Below, in pieces: positions 62,301 to 64,000 of a DNA stretch of 64,000 bases (the first letter of the stretch is position 1; the number at the start of each line of letters is the position of its first letter). A program made the position numbers and the translations under genes. The notes below the pieces were generated by a model, which ran no database searches, was not told the DNA's origin, and worked only from the letters and a program-made list of their open reading frames with translations. Source of the DNA: Nemertoderma westbladi. Its lineage: Eukaryota > Xenacoelomorpha > Nemertodermatida > Nemertodermatidae. Location of the stretch: NCBI GenBank assembly GCA_032718475.1, contig JAUCBJ010002022.1, positions 1 through 64,000 of the forward strand, in the 5' to 3' direction.

Positions 62301-63749
62301 GAATATGAATGGAAATCGAAATAGAAATAATATTGTTGTAAATATTGGTATTATTAACAACACAATGCTACCTGGGGTGTTATATCTCGTGCATCTGGGG
62401 TGTTATATCTCATGCAGGTTGGCCATCTATCTACGTTATTGAATATCCCGGTTTACAATCAAGTTCTTCCTAAGAGTGTTTTATTAGCGCGGTTCGCCTT
62501 ACCTTACCAATAAACACTGAGTAAGATTCGTTACCGAAGCTTGGAGGACAGTAAGCTTTGAGTTCAGGGTTTACTCAAGTTGGGGCGACATCAGCATGGT
62601 GTATTATCGATTTAGAAATCATTAAAATGTCAGTTGGAATTAGTTTTAGACCGAAAGGAACACGAGGGATATCTGGGGATAGAAAACAATTACAAACATC
62701 ACACAAATAGTATATTTGTATATATATACTGCAAACAGTATATTTGTGGGACAGTGCCCCCCCCCCCCCCCCCCCCCCAACTTTCTGACTGCGTAACCAT
62801 AACTAATATCTCTAAGCTAAATAAATACCTGAAATGGTCAACTTGGGTAATTAATTTCTCAAGGAAATCTCATCACAGCAATTGGAATTATGCGGTTTTC
62901 AGTCTTATCAGCCTTCCCTCAGGATGAAGGCCTGATTAATTGTTAAGTTGTATTTTTTGAGGGAAGTTATTTATTGGCCCTTCAAGTTGCTCAGGAATTA
63001 TCATTAAAAGGCATGTAAAAGACATGTGACCACACTCGACCTCGACGGGTCCCCATTGACGACGGGACCCTGGGTGCAGCCCCCATCCCCTCCTTAAGAC
63101 GGCTCTGAGAGGTGCAGTCGCATTACAGCAGCTGTACATTCACTATAGTGAAGTAAAGTAGAGATTACAGATCTAGGTGATTAACTTTACAATGTAACTG
63201 AAACTGATACTGGAAGAAGTTGTCGACGCAAATACAACAAACAAATCCTTTGTTTAATTATAAATACATTAAGCTAACGCCAACAGACTCTACTGATTAC
63301 AGGCACTGCAAGCGTTACATTTTGCTTTCACTTTTTACAGCGTGGTTGAGATTTCTTATAAATATTAATTAGTTCAGAACTTTTCTACTTGAAACTCTGT
63401 TAAAACCTCATTTGAGAACAAAATTCAATTAAAAATTGTACCCTTTTTTATGAACAATAATTATATATCTATTTTTTTTATCGGCAATGGTTTCGTTACA
63501 ATTTTAGATTTAACGACATAGTAAAAAAACTAGATTTCTTGCTTGTAACTATTAGAGACTCTAATCATTATTTTCTATTTGCAGCGGACGCCGGGTAAGA
63601 AGTTACCACGAGACGTGGATTCTCGCAACCTCGATCTGCATCTGTCCCCTTCGGACTTCCAGAAAGCGTTTCAGATGAGACCAGAAGAATTCTACTCGTT
63701 ACCCAAATGGAAACGCGTTGAGTACAAACGGAAAGTCCATCTCCACTGA
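26389..63749 (+). CDS. ABLIM: Actin-binding LIM protein (ABLIM/UNC-115 family), 3' part, five exons
   Basis: The coding join is 26389-26706, 27422-27563, 37153-37757, 55482-55869 and 63585-63749. It gives 538 residues plus TGA, and all four junctions are GT-AG with matching phase (2, 0, 2, 0). Numbering from the first full codon: residues 1-26 are the second zinc site of a LIM domain (C1-X2-C4-X18-C23-X2-C26). Residues 46-98 are a full LIM domain (C46, C49, H69, C72, C75, C78, C95, D98). Residues 107-159 are another (C107, C110, H128, C131, C134, C137, H156, C159). A basic, Ser-rich linker follows, then a C-terminal villin headpiece in about 500-538. LIM domains plus a headpiece is the ABLIM/UNC-115 architecture, which links actin filaments to signalling in neurites and muscle. 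By family pattern these are LIM2 (half), LIM3 and LIM4. LIM1 and the rest of LIM2 are not visible. The introns are 0.7, 9.6, 17.7 and 7.7 kb, and the last one hosts MTTP. Confidence 0.9.
26707..27421. other. ABLIM intron, 715 bp
   Basis: This is a simple AT-rich intron between the LIM3 and LIM4 exons with a GTAAGT donor and a TTGTGTAG acceptor. A short CCCCCACCCCCACCCC tract is at about 27005. Nothing else is seen. Confidence 0.75.
27422..27563 (+). CDS. ABLIM: ABLIM exon: LIM4, first zinc site and part of the second
   Basis: The acceptor TTGTGTAG|G is at 27421/27422. The exon codes CHKC...HPNC (first zinc site of LIM4) and CKYC followed by 16 residues ending LFAE. The last zinc ligands are supplied by the next exon, 9.6 kb away. 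The donor GCAGAG|GTTTGT at 27563/27564 is weak. The final two dozen exon bases (TTGTACATT, TTATTT, CAGAG) resemble the 23-bp variant of the repeat unit that begins directly at the donor. The reading frame stays open without a stop from this exon to 28208, so intron retention would add about 215 hydrophobic residues. I placed the donor at 27563 because it preserves the ABLIM LIM4 spacing C-X18-H after splicing to 37153. Confidence 0.82.
27564..35760. repeat. 22-bp tandem array starting at the ABLIM LIM4 donor
   Basis: There are about 370 head-to-tail units. Each starts GTTTGTACATTC and ends TTGTACAG, so it begins GT and ends AG. A 23-bp variant ends TTATTTACCAG or TTATTGACCAG. The first unit follows the exon end directly and is the 23-bp variant, which most resembles the exon's last bases. 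Common variants are TTTGGACATT, a CTGCTGTACAG change and GTAGAGG. Larger blocks recur: the rare TCTCTTG variant at 33141 and 34549, and the rare ACAAGTTTG variant at 33566 and 34974, are both 1,408 bp (64 units) apart. All three forward frames are open over long stretches because three units make 66 bp without a stop. These frames are artefacts. Confidence 0.97.
35761..37152. other. Remainder of the 9.6-kb ABLIM intron
   Basis: 35924-35949 has the dispersed motif AAGTGGGGCCTTCGCGCAGC followed by degenerate family sequence to about 36060. 36231-36266 is a long G run. 36263-36500 is a MITE-like copy. 36950-36961 is another G run. No missing LIM4 exon is needed or seen. 37135-37152 is the acceptor region. 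Confidence 0.6.
36263..36500. mobile_element. MITE-like element, copy 2 (most complete)
   Basis: The left end GGGTGAAACTGGACGCAAAT and right end ATTGCGTCCAGTTTCCCC are inverted versions of each other. Inside are CCTCAATGTTAAATTAT and AATCAGCTG...TTTGCGTCGAA, shared with copies 1 and 3. There is no open frame. The length is about 240 bp. Confidence 0.65.
37153..37757 (+). CDS. ABLIM: ABLIM exon: last LIM4 ligands and start of the linker
   Basis: The acceptor CCCTCTAG|GTT is at 37152/37153, phase 0. The first residues VCHTYC provide the last two zinc ligands of LIM4 (H156, C159); vertebrate ABLIM proteins have an HPDC-type sequence there. The remaining ~195 residues are hydrophilic and low in complexity. 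There is a Gly/Asn/Ser stretch, then a basic RARSRSKEKSK-like segment, then an acidic patch around LVDEVEVFPSPLEVDP. No folded domain is recognisable, as expected for the ABLIM linker. The exon ends CCT ACA AG|GTTAGT at 37757, phase 2. Its last 26 bases are nearly the same as the second part of the 43-bp repeat unit that follows. GC content is clearly higher than in the flanking intron. Confidence 0.85.
37758..39033. repeat. 43-bp tandem array starting at the ABLIM donor, left block
   Basis: The units start GTTAGTCACAAAACCAC and continue ATCAAAACCCCAACAC, then TTCCTACAAG. The second part matches the last 26 bases of the exon ending at 37757, and the first part is the start of the intron. Each unit therefore restores ACAAG|GTTAGT. 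About 30 units lie before the transposon insertion. Some units lack the ACCACATCAAA segment. Confidence 0.97.
39280..39870. repeat. 85-bp tandem repeat inside the transposon
   Basis: About seven units, each with TTTTCAAACCGGCGGTTT, ATGAAATGTAAAAATGG and TTCTTGTTAATAAACACG. The spacing between 39481 and 39566 is 85 bp, and the central copies are nearly identical. Every unit carries two of the AACC...GGTT-type motifs. Confidence 0.9.
39985..40265. repeat. 39-bp tandem repeat inside the transposon
   Basis: About seven units of ACTGCCAGTTTATCACAG, AACCACAGATTTACAATA plus three bases. Because 39 is a multiple of three, frames on both strands are open; they are not genes. Confidence 0.9.
41304..47425. 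repeat. 43-bp array, right block, shading into a 32-bp variant
   Basis: The array resumes in register after the transposon. Up to about 42430 it is mostly 43-bp units. Afterwards a 32-bp form dominates (GTTAGTGTCAGAACCACAAC plus ACTTCCTACAAG, or GTTAGTATCAAAACC), which lacks the 11-bp ATC/AAAACCC part. Blocks of 43-bp units reappear at about 43600, 45215 and 45870. Donor-like variants include AAG|GTTAGT, AAAAGGTTAGT and AAATGTTAGT. No stable reading frame exists. Confidence 0.95.
43499..43598. other. 100-bp non-repeat island with a hairpin inside the 43-bp array
   Basis: An AATTAATTAATTGATTAATT tract is followed by a hairpin at 43534-43564: ACCTACTT, two unpaired bases, CACC, loop CAA, GGTG, two unpaired bases, AAGTAGGT. 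About 35 bases then follow before the array resumes. It looks like a small insertion or a remnant of unique intron. Its origin is unknown. Confidence 0.7.
47426..49001. other. AT-rich intron DNA
   Basis: No exon or tandem repeat is seen from 47426 to 48570. 48582-48609 carries the dispersed motif CGAAGTGGGGCCTTCGCGCA followed by GCACGTGA. The rest has no recognisable feature. Confidence 0.5.
49002..49234. repeat. 13-bp tandem array
   Basis: About 17 units of CAGGTGTCTGCAC, with one 4-bp insertion near 49117 and single-base variants near 49064 and 49194. Each unit contains CAG|GTGTCT. Open frames on both strands are cysteine-rich artefacts. Confidence 0.95.
49360..50430. repeat. Tandem copies of the CCCTCTAGCGG dispersed family
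   Basis: CCCTCTAGCGG-type starts are at about 49376, 49509, 49653, 49821, 49990 and 50137. They are followed by AGACTGGAGAACTGCAGA, a CATATCTGCCAAGTTTCAGC segment, GGATTAAAAGCAAAGAAATG and ACATTTCG or ACATGTGG. The block ends with a (GAC)n tract (50276-50350), CGCTAAGGCTCCGCCAACTT and CGTGGCTCGCCCCAC at 50390-50426. Fragments of the same family are near 3910-4540, 6891-7360, 35924-36060, 48582 and 56455. No coding capacity; probably a non-autonomous mobile element with internal tandem units. Confidence 0.65.
50480..50648. mobile_element. MITE-like element, copy 3 (rearranged)
   Basis: AACCCGCCTCAATGTTAAATT and AGGGAAAGGAGCA are in the same orientation as in copies 1 and 2. GACGCAAATAACAGCTGATT and GGGATTTGCGTCCACCCC are inverted relative to them. 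This copy is thus a palindromic rearrangement of the family. Confidence 0.5.
50650..50895. other. Short inverted GCGGT/ACCGC motifs before the 42-bp array
   Basis: Several inverted motifs occur, such as GCGGTAAACGGAGCGGTGTA at 50717, CTGCGGTACACCGAGCGGTA at 50833 and AACCGCCC. They may be the remnant of a small inverted-repeat element. Not coding. Confidence 0.35.
50896..51700. repeat. 42-bp tandem array
   Basis: About 19 nearly identical units of GGGGTACCTTACTACCATAG, CACGCCCAGTTCACCAGTACCC. Rare variants are GGATACC, ACACGCCC and CGTGGTACC. The period is a multiple of three, giving an artefactual 14-residue peptide repeat on both strands. Confidence 0.97.
51701..55152. repeat. 34-bp tandem array derived from the 42-bp unit
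   Basis: About 100 units of GTACCTTAGCACGCTTACTT and CACCAGTACCCGTG. They match the 42-bp unit with CTACCATA deleted and CCCAG changed to TTACT. There are two interleaved variants, ACCCGTGGTACC and ACGCGGTGTACC, plus a 38-bp form with an extra TCCT. Shared variant orders between about 51950-52500 and 53750-54350 suggest block duplication. Confidence 0.95.
55153..55481. other. ABLIM intron end, unique sequence
   Basis: About 330 bp of unique AT-rich DNA leads to the TTCTCCTCCAG acceptor. No other feature is seen. Confidence 0.6.
55482..55869 (+). CDS. ABLIM: ABLIM exon: Ser/Asn-rich linker up to the headpiece
   Basis: The acceptor TTCTCCTCCAG|G is at 55481/55482. The single leading G completes Arg 355 with the AG of the previous exon. 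About 129 residues follow with no obvious fold. They include KSESLDRQSKSNTLPLS, an acidic/basic stretch (SEEPRRCSSEERCSDTDRS) and a Pro/Ser segment near the end. The final RLYPLAELQ corresponds to the conserved YPY-type motif just before the headpiece in ABLIM proteins. The donor TTACAG|GTTGGT is at 55869/55870, phase 0. The frame runs on into the intron to 56010, but AT-rich low-complexity codons show that this is not exon. Confidence 0.85.
55870..56974. other. Start of the last ABLIM intron
   Basis: AT-rich DNA. GTGGCTCGCCCCATGAGG at about 56456 is a fragment of the dispersed family. No tandem array abuts the donor here. Nothing coding is visible. Confidence 0.6.
56975..57442. repeat. 36-bp tandem array, 13 essentially identical copies
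   Basis: Thirteen units of CCTCCTCTGTTATCTGTAAA and CCCTTCCTTCTACCGG. The only visible difference is the first base of the first unit. The period is a multiple of three, so both strands stay open; these frames are rejected as genes. Confidence 0.98.
58097..58264. repeat. 17-bp tandem array
   Basis: About ten units of GTTTGTAGCTAAGTTAA. One unit has AAATTAA and the last has GAGTTTC. It is AT-rich and non-coding. Confidence 0.95.
59165..59210. repeat. TATG microsatellite
   Basis: A run of TATG/TATGTATG repeats about 290 bp upstream of the MTTP start codon. Confidence 0.85.
59502..62099 (+). CDS. MTTP: Microsomal triglyceride transfer protein large subunit, single exon
   Basis: This is an uninterrupted 865-codon frame; the human protein is about 894 residues. 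MTTP works in the ER lumen with protein disulphide isomerase and loads lipid onto nascent apoB-type lipoproteins or lipophorin. Residues 1-27 form a signal peptide (MFVFTASAFSVVSLIPIGSA). The N-terminal lipoprotein beta-barrel spans roughly 28-290, the helical repeat domain roughly 290-590, and the C-terminal lipid-binding sheets roughly 600-865. Family-specific matches include HLVLQSGYVIRVRY and AFDVSLWSRN near residues 718-750, RVCLRM near 807, and MCNEMF near the end. ATG 59502 has A at -3 and places the hydrophobic core correctly; Met7 is an alternative start. The gene lies wholly inside the last ABLIM intron on the same strand. MTTP is multi-exonic in vertebrates, so the missing introns suggest an old retrocopy. 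The absence of stops or frameshifts argues that it is functional. Confidence 0.93.
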   Translation: MSRAATMFVFTASAFSVVSLIPIGSAAILEYQTEHSYRYTLKVETLFQDNRPRTSSFATKSPLEESQKHELILSYIAVGSKALYAVWSTKDANFIPFSFNLLPSGFVDKVYFSSKDTSYVSRATKKAISRLFEVQGDGKYPVRTLDGRKCTAVYKTHSSSIVKLLSECEGLAPPSGVRGSTYRSTVGTHISLLDNKVINLSEIEEEHTIASELVPNLGATVRSTVTLELKSVIPGGKYQWKGGIDSTLVNILGKGYVTEDPLIDGSVDHSVKTDKSFSKLVKENYSALQSWNLATIASAQSFISLVNFIRAHGTRVVLKEQLENSNNKAIILQLIDIYVAANTEESLGALLVRLDFNKHEGILEEERFLLAIGRLQRPPVWLLDKLLTLSQSNMDNSHLKTSVTLAVGSLYASYCRSGGVNCIGDKTASRISKYLLDAFSNSKSAEVSANYLAAIKNSGLTPDVIETAVNGEESLSILTLQLISTYPREYFTDRIKDYLLRIALRWHPRGHNATARMLAAEALLSHGPSPQQCEALLESVRDRSLREVATFILRKIQDVVSSKGPSATTLATLLRRPEFNNYDFLAPGGKSSSLRGVVAQSGPATSYFVSATMFGNFTTISRSSNSFYVSTGVNDTLTFVSVDVGLSGIDGLVATDAPQEELDKDPEAWLGLTFMGGLVRPRQLFHGQGDVMGKVWSYSGAGPITALQCLSPLLDYQRHLVLQSGYVIRVRYMAGLSMNLDGAFDVSLWSRNAETNVRSQGAVAMVATVDVDFGASVVQLTANVSAQSEMDFSSKVDFYNQPARVCLRMSQLDSRYYETYSRTHGNRVPKQSPTVVRRSYTAPGRTYRLTNLNSIMCNEMFGSYD
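62100..63584. other. MTTP 3' UTR and remainder of the last ABLIM intron
   Basis: After the MTTP poly(A) signal the DNA is AT-rich intron. 62757-62778 is a 22-base C run. ORFs at 62634-62927 and 62936-63139 have no recognisable domain. The polypyrimidine stretch and TTTGCAG acceptor are at 63570-63584. Confidence 0.6.
62509..62514 (+). terminator. Candidate poly(A) signal of MTTP
   Basis: AATAAA lies 410 bases after the MTTP stop and is the first such hexamer downstream on the + strand. The 3' UTR between contains a TATATA tract and a doubled CTGGGGTGTTATATCTC segment at about 62370-62415. No genomic poly(A) tract or flanking direct repeat is visible after it. Confidence 0.45.
63585..63749 (+). 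CDS. ABLIM: ABLIM last exon: villin headpiece and stop
   Basis: The acceptor TTTCTATTTGCAG|CGG is at 63584/63585, phase 0. The exon codes 54 residues and TGA (63747-63749). KLPRDVDSRNLDLHLS leads into the headpiece core, with F509, F513 and F520 at the canonical 4- and 7-residue spacing, then P524, W526 and K527, and the basic F-actin-binding tail KRVEYKRK. Headpieces of this family normally end in an aromatic or aliphatic residue after Leu; this one ends VHLH, so the usual terminal Phe is replaced by His. The short exon was not in the supplied open-frame list and was found by reading the headpiece motif. Confidence 0.92.
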   Translation, partial: RTPGKKLPRDVDSRNLDLHLSPSDFQKAFQMRPEEFYSLPKWKRVEYKRKVHLH

Positions 63750-63972
63750 TTCTAGTGTGTACGTCTACTTTACGACCTAATTAATACTTGGTTCTATATT
63801 AAATGACGCAGACGGAGTATATTACATTATGCGGCGTATATTGTATGGTTTATGCACACATTGTTCCAGATAATAATTTCTGCACACATTGTTCTTAATA
63901 TTTTTTGCATACATTGTGCTGTGCATTAATAGACATTGTAGATTGTTCTGTGTAGTACTATTAATTTATGTA

Positions 63973-63978
63973 AATAAA
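63973..63978 (+). terminator. Candidate poly(A) signal of ABLIM
   Basis: AATAAA lies about 225 bases after the ABLIM stop, at the right edge of the window. The intervening sequence (63750-63972) is AT-rich 3' UTR with a repeated ACATTGTTC/ACATTGTGC motif and holds no other feature. The cleavage site would be just outside the window. Confidence 0.5.
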
Positions 63979-64000
63979 TTATACTATACAGAATATAATA

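Noticed and set aside
62634-63139. Frames of 97 and 67 codons after MTTP
   Set aside because: They contain a poly-C run translated as poly-Pro or AT-rich intron sequence. No motif or splice context.

Overview
The window is eukaryotic nuclear DNA, almost certainly from an invertebrate animal. The evidence is GT-AG spliced exons of an animal cytoskeletal gene, large AT-rich introns, poly(A) signals, dispersed transposon-like repeats and very long minisatellites. I cannot name the species. A lophotrochozoan or similar marine invertebrate is only a guess.

Two protein genes can be supported. The first is the 3' part of an actin-binding LIM protein (ABLIM / UNC-115 family) on the + strand. Its five exons are 26389-26706, 27422-27563, 37153-37757, 55482-55869 and 63585-63749. 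They join in frame to 538 residues plus stop: the second half of one LIM domain, two complete LIM domains, a low-complexity linker and a C-terminal villin headpiece. LIM1 and the first half of LIM2 must lie to the left of the window or in exons I could not see, so bases 1-26388 are probably upstream intron. The second gene is an intact 865-codon microsomal triglyceride transfer protein (MTTP) at 59502-62099. It has no introns and sits on the same strand inside the last ABLIM intron.

More than half of the window is tandem repeat. The arrays are a 60-bp satellite (7809-23837), a 22-bp array (27564-35760), a 43-bp/32-bp array (37758-47425, interrupted by a transposon), a 13-bp array (49002-49234), a 42-bp array that turns into a 34-bp array (50896-55152), a perfect 36-bp array (56975-57442) and a 17-bp array (58097-58264). 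Nearly all long open frames in these regions are artefacts of repeat periodicity.

The most unusual observation is that the two largest arrays begin at the 5' splice sites of two successive ABLIM introns. Their units resemble the last bases of the preceding exon fused to the first bases of the intron. Each 43-bp unit therefore regenerates an ACAAG|GTTAGT donor, and each 22-23-bp unit starts GTTTGT and ends in CAG. The introns appear to have grown by tandem amplification of their own exon-intron junction, leaving tens to hundreds of copies of the splice site.

The remaining DNA holds transposable elements. These are a 2.65-kb foldback palindrome (1141-3791), a 1.2-kb element with G-run terminal arrays (5167-6342), a 2.27-kb element with perfect 18-bp inverted termini inside the 43-bp array (39034-41303), three copies of a short MITE-like family, and a dispersed family carrying the CCCTCTAGCGG motif.
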